NCBI RefSeq assembly: GCF_021556485.1
Contig: NZ_JAKGBW010000001.1
Location: 248,001 to 312,000 of the forward strand
From: Oceanobacillus alkalisoli
Lineage (GTDB): Bacteria; Bacillota; Bacilli; Bacillales; Amphibacillaceae
Length of the DNA stretch: 64,000 nt
Reading direction: 5' to 3'
Shown: positions 1 through 8,071 of the stretch, piece after piece
How the letters are laid out: every line of letters starts with the position of its first letter
Position numbering within the stretch: position 1 is the first letter of the stretch
Notes under the pieces: generated by a model
The model's database searches: none
What the model was told of the DNA's origin: nothing
What the model saw: only the letters and a program-made list of their open reading frames with translations
Program-made: the position numbers and the translations under genes

Positions 1-263
1 GCCATTTCTACCGCATAGACGATATCTCTTTCCGAAAACGTAATTCCCCTTTTAATTAAAGAAAGCAGGGAAAATAGCACTTTTTCCAATACTTCAACCG
101 CTTCCACACTTCCTGAAGCTTGTACCTTCTCTCCGCGGGAAACAATCCGGATATCCAGAAGAGACTCCAGCTGTTTTAAATACTTATCATGGTTACCGAA
201 TAAAGCTAAAGCCTCGGTTGGATCTTGCAATTGTAAATCAATATCGGTTAAATTTCCTGTCAT
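1..263 (-). CDS. phoH: PhoH family ATPase, N-terminal part (cut by window edge)
   Basis: Reading the minus strand from an ATG at 263 gives 87 codons with no stop, running off the left edge. The start reads MTGNLTDIDLQLQDPTEA and continues LFGNHDKYLKQLESLLDI, which matches the KH-like N-terminal region of PhoH (YqfE). PhoH proteins are cytoplasmic P-loop ATPases linked to RNA metabolism and phosphate starvation. The Walker motifs would lie outside the window. The ATG is 2 bp beyond the yqfD stop codon, so the two genes are almost certainly co-transcribed, as in B. subtilis. The identification rests on the N-terminal sequence plus the yqfC-yqfD-phoH order. Confidence 0.85.
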   Translation of the reverse strand, partial: MTGNLTDIDLQLQDPTEALALFGNHDKYLKQLESLLDIRIVSRGEKVQASGSVEAVEVLEKVLFSLLSLIKRGITFSERDIVYAVEM

Positions 264-265
264 AC

Positions 266-1495
266 TTAATCTCCTTGGTTTATCGGTTGTCGAGCAGCGA
301 TATTTTCTTCTACTGTGATGTATAAGCTTAAGTTTACTTTACCATGCTCCGTAGTTTCATGCAAAACTTTTTCCGTGATAATTTGGGCATCATTCCCAAG
401 TCTCCTTAGTAAATCATTTTTCACTTGGCGTATTCCCGCTTGGATTGCTTCTTCCTGCGACCTTTCATGATACTTAGGACTGGTTTCTTGCCTCTTTTCC
501 GTTAAAAAGTAAATGGAGGGTTGCCAGCCAAAAATGTTCACCTGATGTTCATCCGTTTCCACCAGTTCATGTTCAAAGCTCTCCGAACGGGTTAGTGGCC
601 AGATCGGGATAGAGAGGGAACCAAATTTAATTCGGTAGGTTTCTTTGGAATTTCCAGTTAATTCATCATGCTCCGCTGTCAGTGGTACGGTCACTTCCGC
701 TCTATACCAGGTGGTTGCAACAACTTCCCCGTCTGCAGCAACCAATTCATATTCTTTCTCTTCATTACCATCCTCACCCTCTTCTCTGTTCGTGTTCAAT
801 TTCTCGATTGCTCCAGAAACAAGAATTTCACCCTTCTCTACCACTTCATTTACCGTAACTTGGGCTAGTCCTTTCCGTACATACATTGATTGAATAACAC
901 CGCTTTTATCCGCTATTAAATGTCTTGGAGCGGCTGGCTCGTCCTTTTCAATAATGAGCTTCTCCACTCCTTCCAAATAAAAACTTGTCCCTTTTTTATC
1001 GACACCAACCCAAAGCAATTCCGGAACATCTTCAAGTAACAGTTGTTGGATTTGATTGGGAGATTCAAGCGTAAATGATAATGCCCCCGGATAGACGCCA
1101 TAACTTGTTAATTGGTCTGTAATTTTCTTTTCCAATTCTTCTGGAACCCCGGTTACTGTTACTTGCCAGACCATATTAGAAAGAATAAAGAATAAGAATA
1201 AACTAAGAAAAAGTCCGATAAGCAGTGGTTTCTTCCTGCTGATTCGTTTTTTTAGAAAGGGTATTCCCTGTTTATCCAAGAAACGAATTTTAAATTTGCT
1301 TCCGCGGCGAAGTTTGCGAACTTTGTTTACATCCTTAAGTTGGATTCTTGCGGTGCATTGTTCCGTGTGAGGCTTTTTAATTTCCCAAAGCATAATTCCG
1401 TTCCTTGCACATTGCTGCAAAAAATTTTCCGGGTTCTTACCGGTGACCTCAATCTCGACAAATCCTGAAATATAGGAGCTTTTTACAGATTTCAT
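266..1495 (-). CDS. yqfD: Sporulation protein YqfD
   Basis: 409 aa, full family length. The first 85 residues are a basic cytoplasmic part, followed by one strongly hydrophobic segment at about residues 90-110 (LLIGLFLSLFLFFILSN) and a long extracytoplasmic region. This layout is typical of YqfD (stage IV sporulation, needed for a normal cortex or coat in B. subtilis and paired with YqfC). The ATG at 1495 follows a strong AAAGGAGG site. The gene lies between yqfC and phoH. A membrane-anchored role in the mother cell under sigma-E is inferred from the family; no sigma-E promoter was identified here. The space between this gene and yqfC is filled by an R3 repeat. Confidence 0.9.
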   Translation of the reverse strand: MKSVKSSYISGFVEIEVTGKNPENFLQQCARNGIMLWEIKKPHTEQCTARIQLKDVNKVRKLRRGSKFKIRFLDKQGIPFLKKRISRKKPLLIGLFLSLFLFFILSNMVWQVTVTGVPEELEKKITDQLTSYGVYPGALSFTLESPNQIQQLLLEDVPELLWVGVDKKGTSFYLEGVEKLIIEKDEPAAPRHLIADKSGVIQSMYVRKGLAQVTVNEVVEKGEILVSGAIEKLNTNREEGEDGNEEKEYELVAADGEVVATTWYRAEVTVPLTAEHDELTGNSKETYRIKFGSLSIPIWPLTRSESFEHELVETDEHQVNIFGWQPSIYFLTEKRQETSPKYHERSQEEAIQAGIRQVKNDLLRRLGNDAQIITEKVLHETTEHGKVNLSLYITVEENIAARQPINQGD

Positions 1496-1521
1496 ATGTC
1501 CTCCTTTAACAATTAACTAGG

Positions 1522-1639
1522 TTAATGAATTTCATAATAGATATTTAACGCTTCACCATCACCATATGCAGTTGGGTTGGTTCGTTCCCAACTACATATG
1601 GTGATGGAAAAGCCGACTTTGGTAATTATGAAATTTATT
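1522..1639. repeat. R3 palindromic repeat, copy 1 (3' side of yqfC)
   Basis: About 118 bp. The left edge TTAATGAATTTCATAATA and the right edge ATTATGAAATTTATT are imperfect inverted repeats. The core CACCATCACCATATG with CATATGGTGATGG also folds back on itself. The same unit occurs at 35286-35396 and, truncated, at 1970-2014. The right edge contains the yqfC stop codon, so the element either inserted exactly at the gene end or replaced its last bases. It could act as an mRNA 3'-end hairpin for yqfC; that is inference. Confidence 0.75.
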
Positions 1640-1916
1640 CAGGTATATATTTTATTTCTTCTATTTCACCTTCCAATAAAATTTCTTCCGGAAGCATTTG
1701 TTTCAAAACAAAAGAAGTGCCAAGTATTTGTACATATCCGTTTGTTGTTTTTAATTTCAGTTCTGTATCTGAATATGTTTCAAGTCCTTTATGATTTTCA
1801 ATATACAAATGAAAGTTGCCAATCATCGTCAGACGCGGCAACTCAAGTAAAACATCAGAAGGAAGTGCTAAATAATCAACCATTAAGTTGCGTAACCTCA
1901 GATGCCATTTTTTCAC
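1635..1916 (-). CDS. yqfC: Sporulation protein YqfC
   Basis: 93 aa from the GTG at 1916, preceded by AGAGGGGG with 7-8 bp spacing. An upstream in-frame ATG would add 18 residues without family support, whereas 93 aa is the usual YqfC length. The sequence contains the family core LPRLTMIGNFHLYIENHKGL and the ending LPEEILLEGEIEEIKYI. YqfC is a small conserved protein of spore formers, made in the mother cell and encoded beside yqfD. Molecular function is unknown. The gene is flanked on both sides by R3 repeats in the same orientation, one overlapping its stop codon. Confidence 0.88.
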   Translation of the reverse strand: MKKWHLRLRNLMVDYLALPSDVLLELPRLTMIGNFHLYIENHKGLETYSDTELKLKTTNGYVQILGTSFVLKQMLPEEILLEGEIEEIKYIPE

Positions 1917-1969
1917 GGATACATCCCCCTCTTCTCTATATCTATGAACATTAAAATTGATTAATACCA

Positions 1970-2014
1970 TTAATGAATTTCATAATAGGTATTTAATGCT
2001 TCACCATCACCATA
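1970..2014. repeat. R3 repeat, truncated copy (5' side of yqfC)
   Basis: About 45 bp identical in layout to the left half of the R3 unit (TTAATGAATTTCATAATA, then CTTCACCATCACCATAT), ending abruptly before the core palindrome. It lies about 55 bp upstream of the yqfC start, so yqfC is bracketed by two direct partial or full copies, which would allow deletion by recombination. Confidence 0.7.
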
Positions 2015-2110
2015 TTAAATCATTAGAAAACAAGACATTCACCAAATCTTTACGGCAAATGCCTTAGTTAAACTTATGCAATAAGAGAGAACAAATCCTT
2101 TCTTATTGCC

Positions 2111-2160
2111 AAAAAAACCATCAGTACACCGAGTAAATCGATGTGCTGATGGTTTTTTAT
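2111..2160 (-). terminator. Rho-independent terminator, bidirectional
   Basis: AACCATCAG pairs with CTGATGGTT, extended inwards by CAC/GTG with a small bulge. It is flanked by an A-run on one side and a T-run on the other, so it can work in both directions. It begins inside the stop codon of the unknown membrane-protein gene and would end the nfeD-floA transcript. Confidence 0.8.
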
Positions 2161-2720
2161 TTCCTATATCGTTCCGATGTCACATTCTGATAAGGTTTCA
2201 GCGAGCGAGGCCTGCCTAATACTTCAGCCATTATGATTCCATTGATCAGACCTTTATTCCGCAGACTTTTTCGGATATCTTTTTTTAATACTTTTTGTTC
2301 TTCAGAGAATTGTTTTAACGTTTGTAACTGTTGTTCATTGAAAAAGTCACCTTCACCAATCACATTCCCGTCTGTAATACTCATATCGGCAGCAGTGTAT
2401 CTTCTTTGCAATCGCTCCATTTGAGCCTCTTGTGCTTCTTCTATCGATTTAGTAGTGGTGGACGTTACAGTTCCATCTGGTTCTGTATGGGCTGTAACGA
2501 CCACTTCTTGAGGTCTCGGCTTAGCCTCTGTCCTAGAAGGTGGTGCACTTCGTCTTGGCGTTGACTGTCTTTGCTGCTGACCCTGCTGCGGGCGAGTTGG
2601 ACGTTGTTGCTGCTGTTTTTTCTGTTGTTCTTTATTGCTTGACAGCATCCCGATAATTCCCGAAATGATCAAAATGACCAGGAACATATTTCCAAATATA
2701 AACTCGAAAATAGCGTCCAT
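2157..2720 (-). CDS. Hypothetical membrane-anchored Q/R-rich protein
   Basis: 187 aa with ATG at 2720 after AGGAGGG. Residues 1-27 form a hydrophobic N-terminal segment (IFEFIFGNMFLVILIISGII). A Gln/Pro/Arg-rich low-complexity stretch follows at about 30-70 (runs of QQQ and RPT/RPQ). Residues 75-187 form a more ordered charged C-terminal part ending in LGRPRSLKPYQNVTSERYRK. I do not recognise a domain. It occupies the place of yqfB in the nfeD-floA-yqfB-yqfC-yqfD order but is much longer than the small B. subtilis YqfB as I remember it. Co-transcription with floA (gap 33 bp) suggests a link to the flotillin membrane domain; that is inference. Confidence 0.75.
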   Translation of the reverse strand: MDAIFEFIFGNMFLVILIISGIIGMLSSNKEQQKKQQQQRPTRPQQGQQQRQSTPRRSAPPSRTEAKPRPQEVVVTAHTEPDGTVTSTTTKSIEEAQEAQMERLQRRYTAADMSITDGNVIGEGDFFNEQQLQTLKQFSEEQKVLKKDIRKSLRNKGLINGIIMAEVLGRPRSLKPYQNVTSERYRK

Positions 2721-2753
2721 TATTTCCCTCCTTTATAGGAAGCAAAGAAGTAA

Positions 2754-3740
2754 TTAATTATTGTTATCATCATTGTCTTCTGTCAGTTTACCGATGGTGT
2801 CACGCATTTCTGTATCTGCGCCGATATTACGGTAGTTCATATAATCCATTACACCCATATTTCCTGAACGGAGCGCTTCTGCTAGGGCACGTGGAACATC
2901 TGCTTCTGCTTCCACAACTTTCGCGCGCATTTCTTGAGTTCTTGCAACCATCTCTTGTTCCAGAGCAACAGCCATTGCACGGCGTTCTTCCGCTTTCGCT
3001 TGAGCGATTTTCTTATCGGCTTCCGCTTGGTCAGTTTGTAGCGTCGCACCAATGTTCTTACCGATATCTACATCGGCAATATCAATGGATAGAATTTCAA
3101 AAGCTGTTCCTGCATCCAATCCTTTTGCTAGTACGGTATGAGAAATGGAATCAGGATTTTCAAGTACTTGTTCATGTGTAGTAGAACTACCAATTGTACT
3201 AATAACCCCTTCACCAACACGGGCAATTACTGTTTCCTCACCAGCACCACCGACTAAGCGGTCAATGTTCGCTCGTACCGTGATACGTGCTAATGCCTTT
3301 ACTTCAATCCCGTTCATTGCGATACCTGCGATAAACGGAGTCTCAATTACCTTTGGATTAACACTCATTTGTACCGCTTCTAATACATCACGTCCAGCAA
3401 GGTCAATTGCTGCCCCTCTTTCAAAAGGAAGTTCGATATTCGCACGATGTGATGCAATAAGAGCATTTACAACGCGATCAACGTTACCACCAGCAAGATA
3501 GTGACTTTCCAGCTGATTAATGGAGACATTCAGTCCCGCCTTATGGGCTTTTATGAGCGGATTAATTACCCGGCTCGGCACAACCCGACGTAAACGCATT
3601 CCGATAAGTGTGAAGATGCTTACTTTAACTCCTGCCGCAAGTGCACTAATCCACAGTGTCACTGGAATGAACGTGAATAGGATTGCTAGTGCAATAATAA
3701 TCACGGCAATGATAATAATTGGTAAAATATCAATACCCAT
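2754..3740 (-). CDS. floA: Flotillin-like protein FloA
   Basis: 328 aa, standard length. The N-terminus (residues 1-32) is a hydrophobic hairpin or membrane anchor rich in Ile. It is followed by a PHB/SPFH-type domain (for example [20 protein letters not shown], then [19 protein letters not shown]) and a C-terminal AE-rich coiled coil at about 235-290. FloA organises functional membrane microdomains, with NfeD partners encoded next to it. The ATG at 3740 has AGGAGGAATT just upstream. It sits 23 bp after nfeD, so the two genes form an operon, as in other Bacillaceae. Confidence 0.96.
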   Translation of the reverse strand: MGIDILPIIIIAVIIIALAILFTFIPVTLWISALAAGVKVSIFTLIGMRLRRVVPSRVINPLIKAHKAGLNVSINQLESHYLAGGNVDRVVNALIASHRANIELPFERGAAIDLAGRDVLEAVQMSVNPKVIETPFIAGIAMNGIEVKALARITVRANIDRLVGGAGEETVIARVGEGVISTIGSSTTHEQVLENPDSISHTVLAKGLDAGTAFEILSIDIADVDIGKNIGATLQTDQAEADKKIAQAKAEERRAMAVALEQEMVARTQEMRAKVVEAEADVPRALAEALRSGNMGVMDYMNYRNIGADTEMRDTIGKLTEDNDDNNN

Positions 3741-3763
3741 AATAATTCCTCCTAATATATTTT

Positions 3764-5095
3764 TTATTTTTCTATTTCTCGAACAACAACTCGCATACCT
3801 TCTACCTTTATAATCTTAATCTTTTTCCCTTTATCGATAAAATTCCCTTCCGAGACGATATCGATATATTCCTCACCAAAAGATCCAGTTCCAGACGGGC
3901 GTAAAGGTGTAAGGGCCACTCCCTCCATCCCAATTAGCTCAAGGCGGTTGACACTTGATACATAGCCTAGTTCTGTTGCAGTCTGATCTTTTAAAATAAT
4001 ATGGCGGAATAACCCTTTATCCATTCCAATCCTTCGGTACAGGAATATTGCAGCTATAACTGCAATAATAAATGAAATACTAATGCTAAGAGCCATATGA
4101 CCAAGATCATACCCTGACATGAATAAAGAACCAAGTACTGCACCGATTCCTAACAAACCGGCAATCCCGCCTGGTAAAAAGAACTCCAGGATAATAAGAA
4201 TAATACCAACAACTAAAAGAATGATTGCTTCCATCCCCGCAAATCCAGCAACGATATGACCGTAGAAAAATAAAACAAGTGCTACAATCCCCATCGTTCC
4301 CGGTATACCAAATCCCGGTGAATAAAGTTCAAGAACAAGCCCAAGACTTGCTACAGAAAGCAGAATCGGGATCACAGTCGGATGCGTTAAAAATCTAGCT
4401 ATTTCTTCTGCAATTGTCGTTTCCGTTTCAACGATGGTTGCATTTGTCAAATCAAGCTCTGCCAATAACTCTGTCCGGTGATTCACAATTCCTTCTGCAT
4501 AGCCCACTTCCACTGCGTCATTAGGACCAAGCGTGAGATATTTACCTTCTGGTGCTCCGTATTCAGGTAAATCAATCGAGGGGTCTGCCATCGCAGCAGC
4601 ATATAACGGATCCCTTCCCTTTGATTCTGCAGCACTTCTCATTGCGGCGAGCCAAGCAGATTGAGCTTTTTCATCTGCAGCATTTCCATCACCGGTAATA
4701 ACTCCACTGGCCCCCATTGTTGCGTGCGGTCTGAAATAAATATTGTCCGTATTTAAAGCAATATACGAACCTGCAGACAAAGCTTCATTTACGATATATG
4801 AAGTGTTCGGAATTTCCAGACCTTGTAACAATTCTGCAATTTGTCCTGCGGAGTCCACTCTTCCACCAGGTGTATTAATTTCAAATATGATATGATCAGC
4901 ATTTGCTTCAGTAGCCTCACTTGTCGTTCGCTTTAAAAACGCTTCAAGTCCCCGTTCAACCTCGCGTTCAATTGGGATGACATAAACCAGCTCTCCAGTT
5001 CCATCACCATGAGTCTTTTCGCTGAAAACTGGAAGAATAATCAGGCTCACCAGAAATGTAATTAATATGTAGTGTAGAATCTTTTTGGCAGGCAA
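3764..5095 (-). CDS. nfeD: NfeD-family membrane serine protease, FloA partner
   Basis: 443 aa using a TTG start at 5095, which follows AAGGGGGTG at 6 bp spacing. A longer reading from 5173 has no site and would bury the signal sequence. Residues 1-25 form a signal or anchor segment. A ClpP/crotonase-like protease domain follows with [12 protein letters not shown] and the nucleophile region [11 protein letters not shown] (Ser near residue 107). After that come 4-5 membrane segments at about 240-360 and a C-terminal OB-like NfeD domain ([16 protein letters not shown]). NfeD1b proteins work with flotillins in membrane quality control. The 5' gap holds an R2 repeat. Confidence 0.93.
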   Translation of the reverse strand: MPAKKILHYILITFLVSLIILPVFSEKTHGDGTGELVYVIPIEREVERGLEAFLKRTTSEATEANADHIIFEINTPGGRVDSAGQIAELLQGLEIPNTSYIVNEALSAGSYIALNTDNIYFRPHATMGASGVITGDGNAADEKAQSAWLAAMRSAAESKGRDPLYAAAMADPSIDLPEYGAPEGKYLTLGPNDAVEVGYAEGIVNHRTELLAELDLTNATIVETETTIAEEIARFLTHPTVIPILLSVASLGLVLELYSPGFGIPGTMGIVALVLFFYGHIVAGFAGMEAIILLVVGIILIILEFFLPGGIAGLLGIGAVLGSLFMSGYDLGHMALSISISFIIAVIAAIFLYRRIGMDKGLFRHIILKDQTATELGYVSSVNRLELIGMEGVALTPLRPSGTGSFGEEYIDIVSEGNFIDKGKKIKIIKVEGMRVVVREIEK

Positions 5096-5233
5096 TTTTA
5101 ACACCCCCTTCGTCGTTATCTTACAATACGGATAACAACAATCATACGTTTCACTTTTAACAAAATTTTTCACGAAACATATTGTTTACTACTAAAATAC
5201 TACCACACATCCTGCTGTTATGAAAAGAATTGT

Positions 5234-5388
5234 ATAAAGTGAAACTTTAGTCAGTGGTTTTTTTCTTCATCCCCTACTGATTGTTAGTTGAATCGGAGTG
5301 AAACCGTTCGTTATCTCCCACCTGAACTTTCTCGACATGACCTGAAAATTTGAGGTGGGAGTTTTACGAATGGTTACACCGGGATAAA
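5234..5388 (-). repeat. R2 two-hairpin repeat, reverse copy
   Basis: About 155 bp from ATAAAGTGAAAC to the end CACCGGGATAAA. It contains CTCCCACCT pairing with AGGTGGGAG, and a second hairpin around CAGTGG/CTACTG. It is the same unit as at 31469-31627 and 54066-54223, here in reverse orientation. It lies in the 370-bp space between nfeD and yqeY, upstream of nfeD and downstream of the yqeY terminator. The rest of this gap shows no gene. Confidence 0.8.
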
Positions 5389-5391
5389 CTA

Positions 5392-5434
5392 AAAAATGGC
5401 CCCTCTCATCCTGATGATGACTGGGACCATTTTA
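5392..5434 (-). terminator. Terminator of the rpsU-yqeY transcript
   Basis: On the minus strand AAAATGG-TCCC pairs with GGGG-CCATTTT and is followed directly by a T-run. It lies 38 bp beyond the yqeY stop codon and next to the R2 repeat. Confidence 0.65.
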
Positions 5435-5471
5435 AAGGTACAAAAGACGAGCTAATACTTTAACTAGCCTT

Positions 5472-5918
5472 TTATTTTAATTTTTCTTCAACAATTTGCT
5501 TTACATGAGAGCCGTCCGCTTTACCTTTAATTAAAGGGATCACTTTCCCCATTATTTTCCCAATATCTTTCATGGATGTTGCATTGGCTTCTCGAATTGC
5601 TTGCTCTACAATTTTCTCCATTTCCTCTTTAGAAAGTTGCTTCGGCATATACTGCTCTAACACTTCTATTTCAAACTGGACTTTTTCAGCAAGGTCTGTT
5701 CGACCCGCAGAAGTAAATTCCTGGAGGGATTCTTTTCTTTGTTTGAGCTCTCTGGACAAAATTGTTAATTCTTCATCTTCTGAAAGATGTTCTTTTCCTA
5801 GCTTAATCAATTCATTTTGAATCGAAGCTTTTACCATGCGAACTACATTAAGGGTATCTTTATCTTTCTTCTTCATAGCTTGAATCATCGCTTGATTCAG
5901 CTTTTCAAGTAGAGCCAT
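5472..5918 (-). CDS. yqeY: YqeY, GatB/YqeY-domain protein
   Basis: 148 aa from the ATG at 5918. A GTG four codons earlier overlaps the Shine-Dalgarno site AGAGGGTG and is not a credible start. The family pattern is clear: MALLEKLNQ, VVRMVKASIQNELIKLG, LSRELKQRKESLQEF, LEQYMPKQLS and GKADGSHVKQIVEEKL. The second half resembles the tail domain of GatB, so a role in handling aminoacyl-tRNA is suspected but unproven. It is located directly after rpsU (20 bp gap), the usual Bacillus arrangement. Confidence 0.93.
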   Translation of the reverse strand: MALLEKLNQAMIQAMKKKDKDTLNVVRMVKASIQNELIKLGKEHLSEDEELTILSRELKQRKESLQEFTSAGRTDLAEKVQFEIEVLEQYMPKQLSKEEMEKIVEQAIREANATSMKDIGKIMGKVIPLIKGKADGSHVKQIVEEKLK

Positions 5919-5937
5919 TTTAGTCTGCACCCTCTTT

Positions 5938-6114
5938 TTAGTATCTACGCTTTCTTGCAGCCTCCGATTTTTTCTTACGTCTTACGCTAGGTTTTTCATA
6001 GTGTTCACGCTTGCGATATTCTTGCATTGTACCACTTTTCGATACACTACGTTTGAAGCGGCGAAGAGCATCCTCAAGAGACTCGTTTTTACGTACGCGA
6101 GTTGTATTTGACAT
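5938..6114 (-). CDS. rpsU: 30S ribosomal protein S21
   Basis: 58 aa, translated by hand: [17 protein letters not shown], then [11 protein letters not shown], and a very basic C-terminus [10 protein letters not shown]. Length and pattern are those of S21, which binds the small subunit near the anti-Shine-Dalgarno region. The ATG at 6114 is preceded by an excellent GGGAGGG site. It has its own sigma-A promoter at 6186-6214. In B. subtilis the methylthiotransferase gene mtaB (yqeV) lies between rsmE and rpsU; here it is absent and rpsU follows rsmE directly. Confidence 0.97.
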   Translation of the reverse strand: MSNTTRVRKNESLEDALRRFKRSVSKSGTMQEYRKREHYEKPSVRRKKKSEAARKRRY

Positions 6115-6185
6115 GCTTGTTTCCCTCCCTCCGAAGCAAAAAGCAAAAATTTCTACATATGAAAATCAAGTCATATGCTCCTTAA

Positions 6186-6214
6186 ATTATAATATAATCG
6201 AACTTCCTGGTCAA
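6186..6214 (-). promoter_or_regulatory. Sigma-A promoter of rpsU-yqeY
   Basis: On the minus strand, TTGACC, a 17-bp spacer, then TATAAT: a near-consensus sigma-A promoter about 70 bp upstream of the rpsU start. Confidence 0.85.
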
Positions 6215-6277
6215 CTTAAAGTTTAGAAAAGACAAGATTTAATAGATTTCTTTTTCTATCATCCACTTATTTCCCGC

Positions 6278-7042
6278 TTACGTATTCCATCTTAATTCTT
6301 CAAAATGATAAGAAATGCTTGATAAAGCATAAAGCGCTGCTGTTTCTGTGCGCAGAATCCTTGGGCCAAAACGAACAGGGTGGAACTCATGCTCTATAAG
6401 TGCTTTGGCTTCACTTTCAGAAAATCCGCCTTCTGGACCGATGCAGATGAGGAGACGCATCCCTTCCTTCATATTTTTTAACACGGAGGCAAAAGAGTGA
6501 AATTCATCTGTCCGTGCTTCTTCTTCATAGGCAAAGATACAGGCATCATACTGCTTACCAAGTCCAAGCAACTGTTTCAAGGTTACAGACTCTTGAATGG
6601 AAGGGATCACTGAACGGTGACTCTGCTCACTCGCTTCTTTGACAATTTTTTCAAACCGCTGCTGTTTTTTCCGCAGTTTCTTTTCATCCCATACAACAAT
6701 CGAGCGTTCTGCTTTAAAAGGGATGAAGGAAGCTGCACCAAGTTCGGTTCCTTTCTGGAGGATAAGCTCAAATTTATCTCCTTTTGGCAATCCCTGTGCA
6801 ATCGTGACATTGATCGGCAATTCAACATTTTGCCTGCTCCACTCTATAATCCTTGTTCTTACTTGTTCACTAGATATTTCTTCAATTGCACAAATTGCTG
6901 CAGTTCCATTACTGCCAGTGCAAATAATCTTATCACCTGGCTGACTGCGCATGACCCTATGAATATGATGAACGTCCTCACCGATAATAGTCACTGTTTC
7001 ATCTGTCCATTGTTCATCTTCCAGTATAAAATATCTTTGCAT
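6278..7042 (-). CDS. rsmE: 16S rRNA m3U1498 methyltransferase RsmE
   Basis: 254 aa from the ATG at 7042 (AGGTGA five bases upstream). The start MQRYFI is the family norm; a GTG three codons earlier is less likely. An N-terminal PUA-like domain (VHHIHRVMRSQPGDKIIC) precedes the SPOUT methyltransferase fold with the trefoil-knot signature CIGPEGGFSESEAKAL and FGPRILRTETAALYALS. It methylates N3 of U1498 in the decoding region of 16S rRNA using S-adenosylmethionine. It lies 25 bp downstream of prmA in the dnaJ-prmA-rsmE unit. Confidence 0.95.
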   Translation of the reverse strand: MQRYFILEDEQWTDETVTIIGEDVHHIHRVMRSQPGDKIICTGSNGTAAICAIEEISSEQVRTRIIEWSRQNVELPINVTIAQGLPKGDKFELILQKGTELGAASFIPFKAERSIVVWDEKKLRKKQQRFEKIVKEASEQSHRSVIPSIQESVTLKQLLGLGKQYDACIFAYEEEARTDEFHSFASVLKNMKEGMRLLICIGPEGGFSESEAKALIEHEFHPVRFGPRILRTETAALYALSSISYHFEELRWNT

Positions 7043-7067
7043 GCCATTCACCTGCTAAACATCAAGA

Positions 7068-8006
7068 TTACTGTCGTTTTCTTGCTATAATAGAAATCCA
7101 GTCTTCCAATTCGTTTTGTTCGACAATTTCAAATCCGGCATTCCTTAATTCTTCAAGAACCATATCTTTTTTATCATTAATAATTCCTGAAGTTATGAAA
7201 TAACCGCCATTTTTTAAATTACTCCAAGCATCCGAAACAAATTTCACAATGATTTCGGCTAATATATTGGAGACAATCAGATCGGCTTCTAAATTTATCC
7301 CTTTTAATAAATCATTTTGGTTCACCGTAATCTCACTAGCTAAGTCATTTAATTGAATGTTCGCTTTACTGCTCTTCACTGCAACTTCATCTAAATCAAA
7401 TGCGTGAATCTTCGCGGCACCTAATTTAGCCGCAGCGATTGTTAAGATACCTGAACCAGAACCGACATCGATAACACTTTCGTTCTGTTTCAAATATTTT
7501 TCAAGCGCTTGGATACTTAATATGGTTGTAGGATGAGTACCTGTCCCAAAGGCCATTCCAGGATCCATTTCGATAATCATTTCATTTTCTTTCGCTCTAT
7601 GGTAGTCTTCCCAAATTGGCTTAATTGTTATATTATCCGTCACTTGTACTGGCTTATAATATTTCTTCCATGCCGTTGCCCAATCTTCTTCATGGACTTC
7701 ACTGAACGTTATTTCATTTTTCCCAAGATCATGGAAGGCTGCAAGAGCATTGATTTCTTGTCTAATTTTATCAATCGCGTCTTTCAAATGACTGTTTGCA
7801 GGTAGATATGTTTTGATCCGCACGCCTTCATCTGGAAAATCTTTCGGATCTAGTTCATAGATTTCTCCAAATTGAGCTTCTCTTGCTTTTACTAAATCAA
7901 GTGGGTCTTCTATCACTAATCCGCTTGCCCCTGCTTCTTGCACTACATAGGAAATGGATTCAATTGCTTCGTTCGTTGTATGAATGCAAATTTCTGTCCA
8001 GTTCAT
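7068..8006 (-). CDS. prmA: Ribosomal protein L11 methyltransferase
   Basis: 312 aa from the ATG at 8006, with GGAGTGG about 7 bp upstream; the family start is MNWTEICIHTTNEA. An N-terminal L11-binding region (GASGLVIEDPLDL) leads to a Rossmann methyltransferase domain with the SAM loop IDVGSGSGILTIAAAKLGA at about 180, and the motif DLIVSNILAEII. It trimethylates L11. Clustered downstream of dnaJ as in B. subtilis. Confidence 0.95.
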   Translation of the reverse strand: MNWTEICIHTTNEAIESISYVVQEAGASGLVIEDPLDLVKAREAQFGEIYELDPKDFPDEGVRIKTYLPANSHLKDAIDKIRQEINALAAFHDLGKNEITFSEVHEEDWATAWKKYYKPVQVTDNITIKPIWEDYHRAKENEMIIEMDPGMAFGTGTHPTTILSIQALEKYLKQNESVIDVGSGSGILTIAAAKLGAAKIHAFDLDEVAVKSSKANIQLNDLASEITVNQNDLLKGINLEADLIVSNILAEIIVKFVSDAWSNLKNGGYFITSGIINDKKDMVLEELRNAGFEIVEQNELEDWISIIARKRQ

Positions 8007-8071
8007 TTTATCCACTCCTAACCTATTGGACTCGATATGTATAAAGATGTCGCGAAGAATCGCAACATCTA

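Noticed and set aside
1577-1954. Plus-strand 125-aa open frame
   Set aside because: Antisense to yqfC and partly inside an R3 repeat.
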